A stretch of 49,131 nt of DNA. Origin: Armatimonadota bacterium. Its GTDB lineage: Bacteria; Armatimonadota; Zipacnadia; Zipacnadales; VGFC01. The notes under the pieces are model-generated. The model saw only the letters and a list, made by a program, of their open reading frames with translations. It ran no database searches and was not told the origin of the DNA. The DNA lies in contig VGFC01000006.1 of the NCBI GenBank assembly GCA_016869045.1, positions 1-49,131 on the forward strand. The letters run 5' to 3'. The translations under genes were made by a program, and so were the position numbers. The first letter of the stretch is position 1. Every line of letters starts with the position of its first letter. Shown here in pieces: positions 33,242 to 41,812 of this stretch.

Positions 33242-34696
33242 ATGCCGGCTGTTGACCTCGTTGTGGTGGGCGGCGGCAGCGGCGGGATCGGCGCCGCGCT
33301 GGCTGCCGCCCGACTCGGACTCTCCGTGCTCCTCGTTGAGCGGGCGGACACCCTCGGCGGCACGGCCGTCCGCGGCGGGGTCCACTGCTGGCAGCCCAGC
33401 GCCGGTGGCACGGGGATTCCGTTCGACATCTACCGGCGGCTGAAGCGCCTCCCGAAGGCGGTCGCGATCACCTCCATCGGTCGCCACTGCCTGTGGCCCG
33501 GCCCACAGGAGCCGTACCCGTTCCCCGGCGGCGAGAACGTGGTCGACCCGCGCCGCCGCTACATCGAGACACTCCAGCGGTGTGGCGCGCGCTCCATGGC
33601 CGAGGACGAGGCCTTCGTGCGCGAATGCTGGCACGGCGTGGTCTTCGAGCCGGAGGCCTACTGCCAGGTTGTCGAAGGGCTGCTCGCCGGGACCGGACGT
33701 TGCACGGTCCTGAAGGGCGCGACCTTCGCCGGCGTGCGCATGGAGGGGTCGCGCGTCGCCCTCCTGAAGCTAAGCACCGGCGAGGATGTGGAGGCGGCGT
33801 TCTGCGTGGACGCCACTGCGGACATCGACCTCGCCGTCGCCTGCGGCTGCCGGACGCTGCTGGGTCAGGACGGTCAGGACACCTTCGGCGAGCCAGGCGC
33901 CTCTGAGGAGCCCAACGACCACCTCAACGCCGTGACGCTGATCTACCGCGTTACGCCGGCCGACCAGCCTGCCGTGCAGCCGCTTCCAGACGGCAGCCCT
34001 GAGGGTTGCTGGTGGCGGCCGAGCTTTCCGGTGGCGGTCATGGATCACATGCCTCGCGAGGGCCTCACGGTCAACATGCTCCCTGCGATGGAGGGGCGCG
34101 AGGCCTCCGATATGGGTCCGCAGGCCGCCTACGACGAATGTCGCCGCCGCGTTCACGCGCACTGGCGGCACCTTCAGGTTGAGTACCCGGAGTTCCGCCG
34201 GTACCGCCTGTCGCAGTTCGCGCCGGCGCTTGGGGTGCGCGAGGGCAGACGCGTCGTGGCGCGCTACATGCTCCGCGAGCAGGACCTGATGGCGGGTCTG
34301 AGTGGGCAATCGCACGACGACACCATCGCCATCGCCGACCACGGCCTGGATACCCATGGACATGCGACGGGCCGGGCGGGCTGCCGGGAGTTGCGCGAGC
34401 CGTACGGCATTCCGTATCGCTGCCTGCTGCCCGTCGGCGTGGACAACCTGCTGGTGGCGTGCCGGGGCGCCGGCTTCAGTTCGCTGGCGGCGTCCAGTTG
34501 CCGGCTATCGCGCACGATGATGGGCCTCGGCCAGGCCGCGGGCACCGCCGCCGCGATCGCGCGCCGCAGTGGCTGCGATCTGGCCGATGTGCGTGCCTCA
34601 GACCTGCGCGCTGCCTTGCTCGAGCAGCATGTGCACCTCGAATGGCCCCTGCCCGAGAGCCTGCGACAGCATCTCACGGACGAGGACACCTACTGA
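33242..34696 (+). CDS. FAD-dependent oxidoreductase (PF12831-type)
   Basis: A 484-residue flavoprotein. The Rossmann motif LVVVGGGSGGIGAALAAARLG starts at residue 5 (core VGGGSGGIGAALAAARLG), followed by LLVERADTLGGTAVRGGVH, the FAD-binding continuation typical of FAD-dependent oxidoreductases near carbohydrate genes. The C-terminal CRGAGFSSLAASSCRLSRTM and GLGQAAGTAAAIA form the second FAD-contacting block. There is no signal peptide, so it is cytosolic. It follows the PPC gene by 76 bp on the same strand and may belong to the same unit. Its stop codon (34694-34696) lies inside the left end of an inverted-repeat element, which may have replaced the original C-terminus. Confidence 0.85.
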   Translation: MPAVDLVVVGGGSGGIGAALAAARLGLSVLLVERADTLGGTAVRGGVHCWQPSAGGTGIPFDIYRRLKRLPKAVAITSIGRHCLWPGPQEPYPFPGGENVVDPRRRYIETLQRCGARSMAEDEAFVRECWHGVVFEPEAYCQVVEGLLAGTGRCTVLKGATFAGVRMEGSRVALLKLSTGEDVEAAFCVDATADIDLAVACGCRTLLGQDGQDTFGEPGASEEPNDHLNAVTLIYRVTPADQPAVQPLPDGSPEGCWWRPSFPVAVMDHMPREGLTVNMLPAMEGREASDMGPQAAYDECRRRVHAHWRHLQVEYPEFRRYRLSQFAPALGVREGRRVVARYMLREQDLMAGLSGQSHDDTIAIADHGLDTHGHATGRAGCRELREPYGIPYRCLLPVGVDNLLVACRGAGFSSLAASSCRLSRTMMGLGQAAGTAAAIARRSGCDLADVRASDLRAALLEQHVHLEWPLPESLRQHLTDEDTY

Positions 34697-34817
34697 GTCT
34701 CCTGTATCTCGGGGAACAAGGAGCGAATTCGTGGGGCGGGCATTCTTGCCCGCCAATGGCCCGTGGCGGGCAAGAATGCCCGCCCCACGAGTTTCCCTAC
34801 CTACACGAGACTCAGTA
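34691..34817. repeat. MITE-like nested inverted repeat
   Basis: The 127-bp region is an almost complete palindrome. The outer ends TACTGAGTCTC (34691-34701) and GAGACTCAGTA (34807-34817) are perfectly inverted. The centre has 27-bp perfect arms (34729-34755 and 34764-34790) around an 8-nt loop, each containing the GGGCGGGCA/TGCCCGCC palindrome. TA at both ends is compatible with a TA target duplication, as for Tc1/IS630-type MITEs. The stop codon TGA of the upstream flavoprotein gene is part of the element's left end. Confidence 0.75.
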
Positions 34818-34833
34818 AGGGGATGGATGCGCG

Positions 34834-37800
34834 ATGACACCAATCCTGGTTGCCCTTCTCGTTTCAGCCCTGCCGCTCGTGGCCCAACGCCCACTTGATG
34901 GAACCACCGCCACCCGCTGGGAGCCGCGCACCGGCTGGGTGCAGGCCGTGCCGACGAGCTATGGCGTCACGAACGAGGACGGCGCGCTTGTCTTCACTGC
35001 CAAGGGCGCAGGCGCCGAACTCCCCTGGCAGATCACCCTTGCCCCCGAGGAGATCGGCGGCGACGCCCGCTACCTTGCCATCCGCTACCGCGCCGAGGGG
35101 CTCGCGAATCCGCCGGGCAACTACTTCCTCCACGGCTGGGAGGGAACGACGGGCGGGCTGACCTACGCCTTCAGTGACGAGCTGCAGCCCGATGGCGCCT
35201 GGCACACGCTCGCTGTTGACCTCCTGAAGGTCATGCCTCAGGGCGACACGACGCAGATCGCGGTGAAGGTCATCGTCGGCCCCACCGAGAGCGCGAAGCT
35301 GACGGTCGAGAGGGTCTGGTTCACCGACGACCTCCCCGCCGATGCGACCATATCGCGCGCGGGCGCCCGCGAGGCCAAGTCGATCGGGCTCGAGTGGAGC
35401 AAGCTCCCTCCGCTGACGCCGGCTCCCACATGGACGCAGTCACCCGCGACCGACTTCAGCGCGACACTCGAAGGCAGCGCGATGACGTTCCGCGTACGCG
35501 GGGCGGGCAAGCAGATGCGCTGGCCGCTGAAGCTGCCCGAGCCGGTGGACCTCAAGGCGCTCTCACGCTTCTCCCTGCGCTACAAGGCCACCGGGCAGCT
35601 TGGCAGCAGCACATATGCGGTCTGGTTGGGGGATGACGCGACGGGCGCGGGCCAACACTCCGCCCACCCGCTCCTGGCGCGGGATGTCATCGCCGACGGT
35701 CAGTGGCATCGCGTCGATGTCCAGGTCAACCAGAGCTTCACCGCGACGCAACTCGCCGTGGGCCTGGACTGCGCGGGCGATGAGGCGACGATGACGCTCG
35801 ACCCAATCACCTTCGGCTCCGTGCCCGCGCGCTGGCCGATCGGGCAGGTGCTCAGCTACGAGCAGCGCGCGTCCGATGCGCTCGGGGGATTCATGCTCCT
35901 GTCGCCCGCCACCGGCGGCAGTGCCTCCCCGTTCCTCGGGCAGCGGTTGGGCCTCTCGGACTGGTTCGCCTCCCAGCACATCACCGTCGGCGGAATCCCC
36001 TTTGCGGTGCCGGCGACTCCGGGAGAGGTGCAGCAGACCGGCTCCGCCGCGCTGGGCACGCTCAGCGTCGCTCTGCCGCCCACAGCCGCCGAGGTGTACC
36101 TCCTCACCGCAGCCGTCGCGCCTCCGACAGAGCCCTGGGGGATCGACTGGGCCCATCCGCGCCCGGTGGAGATGCTCTCGGTCCCGGAGAAGCTGGTCTG
36201 CGAGGTGCGCTACGCCGAAGGGCCGCCGGACTTCGTGCTGCCGCTCGACCTGGCCACCGGCGCCTGGGGGCTGAAGCGCGGGCTGGGGGTCTGCGTCGTG
36301 CATCCGGACCCCGCGCGCCACCCGACCGAGCTGCTACTGCATGACCGCATGCGCGGCGCTGCCTTCGCCATCCTCGGCGCAACCCTTCGCCCAGGCACGC
36401 CACGCACCGCCGCGCCCTCGTGGGACGCGCTGGCCTATCCCGAGCCGCCGGCGGGCGCGCTGCAGAAGATCACCGGCGCGCGCCGCAACGTGCCGGGCTA
36501 CCCGCTGGTGCGCTCCGGGAAGCTCTACGCGGAGTTCGCCCTGATGCCGGCCTTCGGCTGGTCAGCGCTTCAGGCGGGCGACTCCGAGGACGCCCTTGCG
36601 TGCAGCAGGGGGCCTGTCTTCGAGGTCGAGGTAGACGGCCAGGTCCTGCCTCAAGAAGAGTGGCAGCAGCGCAGCTTCGAGGACGTCGGGCAAGGAATGC
36701 GCTTCGTGCTTGAGCACCCGGGCAAGCACCTGCGCGCGACGCTGGACTGCGCTCCGGGCGTACAGGATGGCCTGCGGATGCAACTCACCATCGAGAACAC
36801 GGGCGCCGAGCCAACGACCGCCACTGTCCGCTTCCCGGTGCTGCGCGGAGTGCGACTCGGGAGCGCCGAGGACACGTGGTATCTCTTCGACAAGCGGGGC
36901 GGGATCATCAACCGCGAGCCTGTCTCGTTCCGCGAGGCGCTCGGCGATCCGCACCCGCTGCAAGCCGATGGCTTCTTCAACCCCAAGACGGGGCTGGCCC
37001 TCGCCTGCCTGACGCACGACACCGTGGCCCAGCACCACTTCATCAACATGGGCAAGTCAGCCGAGGGGGGCGCCTGGTCGCCCGAGTATGTCCGGCGCGA
37101 CCTCGCTCCGGGCGGCAGCTTCACGACGACCGAGGCCGAACTCATCCTCCGGGAGGGCGACTGGCGCGCGATCTTCGGGGCCTATCGCGAGTGGCTGAAG
37201 ACTTGGTTCAAGCCGCCGGCGCCGAAGCCCTGGTGGGAGCGCACCTTCGCCTTCCTCGGCTGCAACGCGCACTACGACGCCTCGCCCGATCCGAAGGTGC
37301 GCGGCGCCGTTCAGCCCCGCATCGACACCGCCCTGAAGTACCTCGGCCTCTGCGACTACATCCACCTTTTCGGCTGGTCCTCCTCGAAGACCTATGGCGA
37401 CTGGGGCGACTACGATCACTACGACGAGACGGTCGGCGGGCTGGACTACTTCCGGGGCAGCATCGCCGCCGCCCAGGCGAAGGGCGTCGCCGTGGGCCTC
37501 TACCAGGACGGTTACCTGAGCTGCGGCAAGGGCCAGAGCGTCGGGGCACAGGCCGAGGAGTGGGCGATGAAGCGCGCGGACGGCAGCCCGAACTTCGTCC
37601 CCGAGTACGATGCCTACAACGAATGCCCGTACAACGAGCAGTGGCGTGCCTACCTGGCCTCAACCTACAAACGCATCGAAGCGGAGACGGGCGCGAAGGG
37701 CCTCTACATTGACGAGTATGGCGCGACGGACGGCCGTTGGACGTGCTACGCGAAGGATCACGGTCACAACGGCTACGAGGTCCCATACGCAGGCGAGGTG

Positions 37801-38490
37801 GCAACGCTGCGCGCGATCCGCGAGGCGGTCGGGCCGCAGGTCGCGCTCTACACGGAGTACCCCTCCGCCGAGGTGAGCCGGCAGGTGCTCGACGGCTCGT
37901 TCACCTACCAGGCCCTGTGGAGCGCCGAACAGGAGCCGCTCGCGCCGCACTTCATCGATCTCCCGCGTTTCGCGTTCCCGCACTTCAAGCAGTTCCACAT
38001 CATCCACTACGTCACGCCCCGCGACGGGAACTGGTGGCTGCTCAAGTTCCCGTTCTTCAACGGGGAGAGCTACGACGTGGGGGAGCCCGGCCTCGCCGCC
38101 TGGGATGATGCCGCCCTCGCGTTTCAGAAGCGCGCGCTGGAGGTCCTTTGCGCTCACCGCGAGGCCTTCTCATCTCACGATGTGGAGCCGCTCGTGAGGA
38201 CCGAGGTGCCCGGCGTTTTCGCGAACGAGTTCCGGGCTACGAACGAGACGGTCTGGACCCTCTACAATGCGAACGGGCGAAGCGTCCACCAACCTGTGCT
38301 GAAGGTCAAGCACGTGCGGGGCGCGACCTACGAGGATGCGTGGAATTCGGGGACACGATCCCAATTCGATACGACCGAATTGGGTCATGTCCCCGAATTC
38401 CGCCCGGAGGTGCGCGGGGAGACCGCGCTTCTCGCTGTCGAACTGGGACCCAAGGCCGTCGGCTGCATCGTGCAACACAGGGGCGGCTGA
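34834..38490 (+). CDS. Large secreted glycoside-hydrolase-like protein (DUF6259-like), with in-frame REP insertion
   Basis: A 1218-residue protein with a short signal peptide (PILVALLVSALPLVA). Residues about 20-330 contain two carbohydrate-binding-like jelly rolls (repeat units such as LAIRYRAEGLANPPGNY and FSLRYKATGQLGSSTY). A long beta-sandwich region follows. From about 800 the TIM-barrel-like catalytic region begins: FLGCNAHYDASPDPKV, VGLYQDGYLSCG, GLYIDEYGATDGRW (about 950, IDEYG as candidate acid) and ALYTEYPSAE (about 1007, second candidate acid). Residues 1170-1189 are encoded by a 60-bp REP-like palindrome and break the C-terminal beta domain. It lies 22 bp upstream of the TIGR03790 gene. 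Confidence 0.65.
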   Translation: MTPILVALLVSALPLVAQRPLDGTTATRWEPRTGWVQAVPTSYGVTNEDGALVFTAKGAGAELPWQITLAPEEIGGDARYLAIRYRAEGLANPPGNYFLHGWEGTTGGLTYAFSDELQPDGAWHTLAVDLLKVMPQGDTTQIAVKVIVGPTESAKLTVERVWFTDDLPADATISRAGAREAKSIGLEWSKLPPLTPAPTWTQSPATDFSATLEGSAMTFRVRGAGKQMRWPLKLPEPVDLKALSRFSLRYKATGQLGSSTYAVWLGDDATGAGQHSAHPLLARDVIADGQWHRVDVQVNQSFTATQLAVGLDCAGDEATMTLDPITFGSVPARWPIGQVLSYEQRASDALGGFMLLSPATGGSASPFLGQRLGLSDWFASQHITVGGIPFAVPATPGEVQQTGSAALGTLSVALPPTAAEVYLLTAAVAPPTEPWGIDWAHPRPVEMLSVPEKLVCEVRYAEGPPDFVLPLDLATGAWGLKRGLGVCVVHPDPARHPTELLLHDRMRGAAFAILGATLRPGTPRTAAPSWDALAYPEPPAGALQKITGARRNVPGYPLVRSGKLYAEFALMPAFGWSALQAGDSEDALACSRGPVFEVEVDGQVLPQEEWQQRSFEDVGQGMRFVLEHPGKHLRATLDCAPGVQDGLRMQLTIENTGAEPTTATVRFPVLRGVRLGSAEDTWYLFDKRGGIINREPVSFREALGDPHPLQADGFFNPKTGLALACLTHDTVAQHHFINMGKSAEGGAWSPEYVRRDLAPGGSFTTTEAELILREGDWRAIFGAYREWLKTWFKPPAPKPWWERTFAFLGCNAHYDASPDPKVRGAVQPRIDTALKYLGLCDYIHLFGWSSSKTYGDWGDYDHYDETVGGLDYFRGSIAAAQAKGVAVGLYQDGYLSCGKGQSVGAQAEEWAMKRADGSPNFVPEYDAYNECPYNEQWRAYLASTYKRIEAETGAKGLYIDEYGATDGRWTCYAKDHGHNGYEVPYAGEVATLRAIREAVGPQVALYTEYPSAEVSRQVLDGSFTYQALWSAEQEPLAPHFIDLPRFAFPHFKQFHIIHYVTPRDGNWWLLKFPFFNGESYDVGEPGLAAWDDAALAFQKRALEVLCAHREAFSSHDVEPLVRTEVPGVFANEFRATNETVWTLYNANGRSVHQPVLKVKHVRGATYEDAWNSGTRSQFDTTELGHVPEFRPEVRGETALLAVELGPKAVGCIVQHRGG
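38342..38401. repeat. REP-like palindrome inserted in frame within a gene
   Basis: The 60-bp block starts GGAATTCGGGGACA and ends with its complement TGTCCCCGAATTCC; CCCAATTCG and CGAATTGGG form the inner stem around a short loop. GGAATTCGGGGACA-type ends are typical of REP elements mobilised by RAYT (TnpA_REP) transposases. Its length, exactly 20 codons, keeps the host gene open. No RAYT gene is in the window. Confidence 0.8.
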
Positions 38491-38512
38491 CGGCCTGTCA
38501 GAAGGAGCAACA

Positions 38513-40576
38513 ATGCTCAGCGCTCTAGTTGCCTGCGTCGTGTGCCTCGCGCCGCCCAGCTTCGCCGGCGGAGGACCGGAGAACCTTGCGTTGGTCGTCA
38601 ACGCCGACAGCCCGGACTCGCTGGCCGTCGCGAACGAGTACGTGTCGCTTCGTCAGGTGCCGCCGAGTCACGTCATCTACCTCAGCGGCCTCGACCCAGC
38701 GCGCACGATCAAGTCGGCCGACTGCCGGGACCGCATCCTGCGGCCTGTGCTGGAGTCGATCCGCAGTCGGGGGCTGGAGGGGCAGATCGACTACCTGGTC
38801 TATTCGGCCGGATTCCCGTTCGCGGTTGACGTGAGCGAGGACATGGCGGGCAAGCAGTTCCCGCGCCTCATCACGCAGCCCGCCTCGCTGACGGGTGTCA
38901 CGTACTTCGAGGACCTCGTCCTTGCGGGGAGCACCGAGTACTTGGCGATCGACGCGAACTGGTACGCTCGCCGGCTGACGAACGAGAAGTCGCAGGCCGC
39001 GTGGCCGGAGTCCGACCAGGCCCTCGGCGCGAAGCTGCACACGCTCCTCAGGCAGTACCAGGACGCGCGCAAGAAGGCCGCGGAGGCGAACACTCCGCTC
39101 GAGCCGGAGGCCGCCCGCCTCCTCGACGAGGCCGTGGGCGCCCTGCAGATCCTCGTCGCCAACCATCCCGCCAACCCCGAGTTGCTCTACGACCTCGCGT
39201 GCGTCCTCGCGCTGCAGGGCAAGCCGGATGACGCGATGACGGCGCTGAGGGCGGCCTGTGATTCGGGCTGGTGGAACGCGCTGCTGACCGAGGCCGACAC
39301 CGACCTCGTCTCGCTCCGCGACCGCGCGGACTTCAAGGCTCTCGTCGAGAAGATGCGCGGGGTCATCGTCGAGAGCCAACCCGCGCAGCCCTTCAGCGGC
39401 GCCACCGTCTGGGACAGAAGTGGTGCGCCCACGACCTCCGCCGACGGCCGCCGCTTCGTGATCTCCGCGATGCTGGCCTACACGGGCGGTCCGGCGAACA
39501 CGCTCGACGAGGCCCTCCAATGCCTGCGCACGAGCTGCGCGGCGGATGGCAGTTGCCCCGCCGGCACAATCTACTACATGGTGTCCAGCGACCGCGCGCG
39601 CACGGGACCGCGCCAGGCCGTCTTCCGGTCCGCGGTGAATGCTCTGGGCAAGCTGGGCGTGCAGGGCGCGGTGCTCGACGGCGTGCTGCCTCAGGGCAAG
39701 CCGGACGTCGCCGGGGCCATGATCGGAATCGCGGGCTTCAAATGGGCGGACGCGGGGAGCACGATCCTCCCGGGGGCCTTCTGCGACCACCTCACCAGCT
39801 TCGGCGCCGTAATGACCGGAGCGGGCCAGACGCTGCTCAGCGAGTTCATCCGCTACGGCGCGGCGGGCGCGTGCGGCACGGTGACGGAGCCTTACGCGAT
39901 CCCCGGCAAGTTCCCCAGCCCCTTCTTCCACGTCTACTACGCGAGTGGCTGCTCGCTCGCCGAGGCCTTCTACCAGTCCGTGCGCGGCCCATATCAGCAG
40001 CTCCTCGTCGGCGATCCGCTCTGCCGGCCGTGGGCGAAGATACCACAGGTGCAAGTGAAGGGGCTGTCCTCGGGGGAAGCCCTGAGCCGCGTCCGCCGTT
40101 TGACGCCCACTGCAACCGGCGCCGACCCGGCGACTCGCTTCGAACTGTACGTGGACGGTCTGCGCACGCAGTCCTGCGCGCCGGGTGAGACGCTGACTCT
40201 CGATCCCAAGGGCCTGGCGGAGGGCTACCACGAGGCGTGCATCGTCGCGATTGCCGGGCCGGTCGAGACGCAGGGCCAGACCATCATCCCCTTCCGCGTC
40301 GGCAAGCGGGACGCAAAGACCGAGGGCTGGCCTGCGGCGCTGGTACCCAGTGACGCGGTCATCCATCTCACGGCGTCCCTGCCGGGCGCGCAACGGATCG
40401 CGTTCCTGCAGAACAGCCGCGAGGTCGCCGCGATCGAGGGCGCTACGGGCGCGGTCGACATTCAGGCCGCAACCCTCGGCCTCGGCCCCGTCCAGCTTCA
40501 GCCCGTCGCGACACTGGGAGACGGCCGCCAGGTGCTCGGCGCGCCGCACGTGGTCACGGTGGGGCCTACGGGGTGA
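38513..40576 (+). CDS. TIGR03790 family secreted protein with TPR-like insert
   Basis: A 687-residue exported protein (signal MLSALVACVVCLAPPSFAGG). The opening ENLALVVNADSPDSLAVANEYVS, core ALVVNADSPDSLAVANEY, plus PPSHVIYLSGL and IDYLVYSAGFPFAV are diagnostic of the TIGR03790 family, found in Planctomycetota, Verrucomicrobiota and Armatimonadota, function unknown. Residues about 170-285 form a helical insert with TPR-like periodicity (AVGALQILVANHPANPELLYD, ALRAACDSGWWNALL). The conserved second half resumes with ATVWDRSGAPTTSADGRRF, GVLPQGKPDVAGAMIGIAGF and SEFIRYGAAGACGTV, then ends in Ig-like strands. AAGGAG lies 5 nt before the ATG. It is convergent with, and overlaps by 11 bp, the GH5-like gene. 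Confidence 0.85.
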   Translation: MLSALVACVVCLAPPSFAGGGPENLALVVNADSPDSLAVANEYVSLRQVPPSHVIYLSGLDPARTIKSADCRDRILRPVLESIRSRGLEGQIDYLVYSAGFPFAVDVSEDMAGKQFPRLITQPASLTGVTYFEDLVLAGSTEYLAIDANWYARRLTNEKSQAAWPESDQALGAKLHTLLRQYQDARKKAAEANTPLEPEAARLLDEAVGALQILVANHPANPELLYDLACVLALQGKPDDAMTALRAACDSGWWNALLTEADTDLVSLRDRADFKALVEKMRGVIVESQPAQPFSGATVWDRSGAPTTSADGRRFVISAMLAYTGGPANTLDEALQCLRTSCAADGSCPAGTIYYMVSSDRARTGPRQAVFRSAVNALGKLGVQGAVLDGVLPQGKPDVAGAMIGIAGFKWADAGSTILPGAFCDHLTSFGAVMTGAGQTLLSEFIRYGAAGACGTVTEPYAIPGKFPSPFFHVYYASGCSLAEAFYQSVRGPYQQLLVGDPLCRPWAKIPQVQVKGLSSGEALSRVRRLTPTATGADPATRFELYVDGLRTQSCAPGETLTLDPKGLAEGYHEACIVAIAGPVETQGQTIIPFRVGKRDAKTEGWPAALVPSDAVIHLTASLPGAQRIAFLQNSREVAAIEGATGAVDIQAATLGLGPVQLQPVATLGDGRQVLGAPHVVTVGPTG

Positions 40577-41795
40577 GGAGCGCGTGCCGCTCGTTGAACG
40601 CCTTCGCCCGAGCCACGACCTCCGGGTAGGTCTCGCTGTCCATCGTGAGGTCGGGCTGCCAGCTGAAGTGCCATACCCAGAGGGCCATCAGCGAGACGCC
40701 CTCGGTCTCCATCGCGTCGATGGACTTGCAGATCCAGGTGCCGTGCGGGTCCGCCTGGTTGTTGGGTGACGCGCCCAGCTCGCCGATGAACACCGGCGCG
40801 CCCGCCGCGTGCACGCAGCGCACCACGCCCTGTATCTCCTCGATGGTCGTCATGCCCGCCCACGGTACGCTCGGCCCGGCGACCTCGTCGTTGCCGTAGA
40901 AGTGGAAGCTGAGCACATCGAGCGGCTCCGGCTGAGACAGCAGGTTGTTCCCGAGCCATTCCCGCCACGTGTCGGAGCGGAAGCGGAAGTCCGGGAAGGT
41001 CTCCCGGCGGCTCGTGCACTCCGGGCGCACCGAGGCATCTCCGCTCGTGACGAGGTGGTTTGGGTCGAGCGACTTGATGAATGCCGCGTGCTCCCGGTAG
41101 AGCTGCTGGAAGTCGTCCCATCGCAGGCTGTCGCTCAACTGGCCATCCTCGCGGACGGTCGCGCCGGGAGGGTAGACGCCGGCGGGTAGCAGCTTGCGCC
41201 CCTGCATCTCGACATCCGCGTGCAGCATCCCCTCGTTCATCAGCTCCCACATCAGCACGGTGGGATCGTCCTTGTAGCGCGTGACGATCTCGCGTACGTA
41301 TCGGTACACCGCCTCATGGGTCTTCGAGTTCGGGTCGAGGATCGCCCGGCCCGTCTCGCCGAAGATGCCGTACGGACCGGGGATGGTCTGCAGCGAGGGA
41401 ACCAGCTTCACGTGGTGCTCCCGGCAGAGCGCGAACAGCTCATCCATCCCGCGCCAGTACGCCTCGGGGTCCTTGTCGTAGAGCAGCGAGCGATCGAGCG
41501 GATAGCCCGGGTCGGCGAAGAAGCGGATGAAGGCCAGCCGGCTCCTCTCTGCATCCTCGATGGCCGCCATCACGGCCGCCTTGGCGTTCTCCGGCGTGCC
41601 GTACTTCTCCCGGATGTGGAACCAGGTGCCCAGGTACGCCTGGTGCAGGTGCGGCACGTTCACGCCGATGGCGCGGTACTCGCGCCCATCGAGCATGAGC
41701 TTGCAGCCCTCGGCCTTCATGAACCCCTCGGCCATCGTCGCGCCTCCAGTCAGGATCAGCGTCACCCCAACCCAACACGTTGTGACCAGTCGCAT
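40566..41795 (-). CDS. Secreted GH5-like glycoside hydrolase
   Basis: A 409-residue protein with a Sec signal (MRLVTTCWVGVTLILTGGATMAEG). The (beta/alpha)8 clan GH-A fold is evident. VLMWELMNEG carries the acid/base E188 after the conserved Asn, and VFIGELG carries the nucleophile E339. FHFYGND and the WVWHFSW strand end are also typical of cellulase/mannanase GH5 or the related GH families. Substrate (mannan, cellulose or another beta-glycan) cannot be fixed from motifs. GGGAGG lies 5 nt before the ATG. It is the second gene of a two-gene minus-strand operon (17 bp after the TIM-barrel-like gene) and convergent with the TIGR03790 gene. Confidence 0.8.
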   Translation of the reverse strand: MRLVTTCWVGVTLILTGGATMAEGFMKAEGCKLMLDGREYRAIGVNVPHLHQAYLGTWFHIREKYGTPENAKAAVMAAIEDAERSRLAFIRFFADPGYPLDRSLLYDKDPEAYWRGMDELFALCREHHVKLVPSLQTIPGPYGIFGETGRAILDPNSKTHEAVYRYVREIVTRYKDDPTVLMWELMNEGMLHADVEMQGRKLLPAGVYPPGATVREDGQLSDSLRWDDFQQLYREHAAFIKSLDPNHLVTSGDASVRPECTSRRETFPDFRFRSDTWREWLGNNLLSQPEPLDVLSFHFYGNDEVAGPSVPWAGMTTIEEIQGVVRCVHAAGAPVFIGELGASPNNQADPHGTWICKSIDAMETEGVSLMALWVWHFSWQPDLTMDSETYPEVVARAKAFNERHALLTP

Positions 41796-41812
41796 CGCTG
41801 CCTCCCTTCGGT

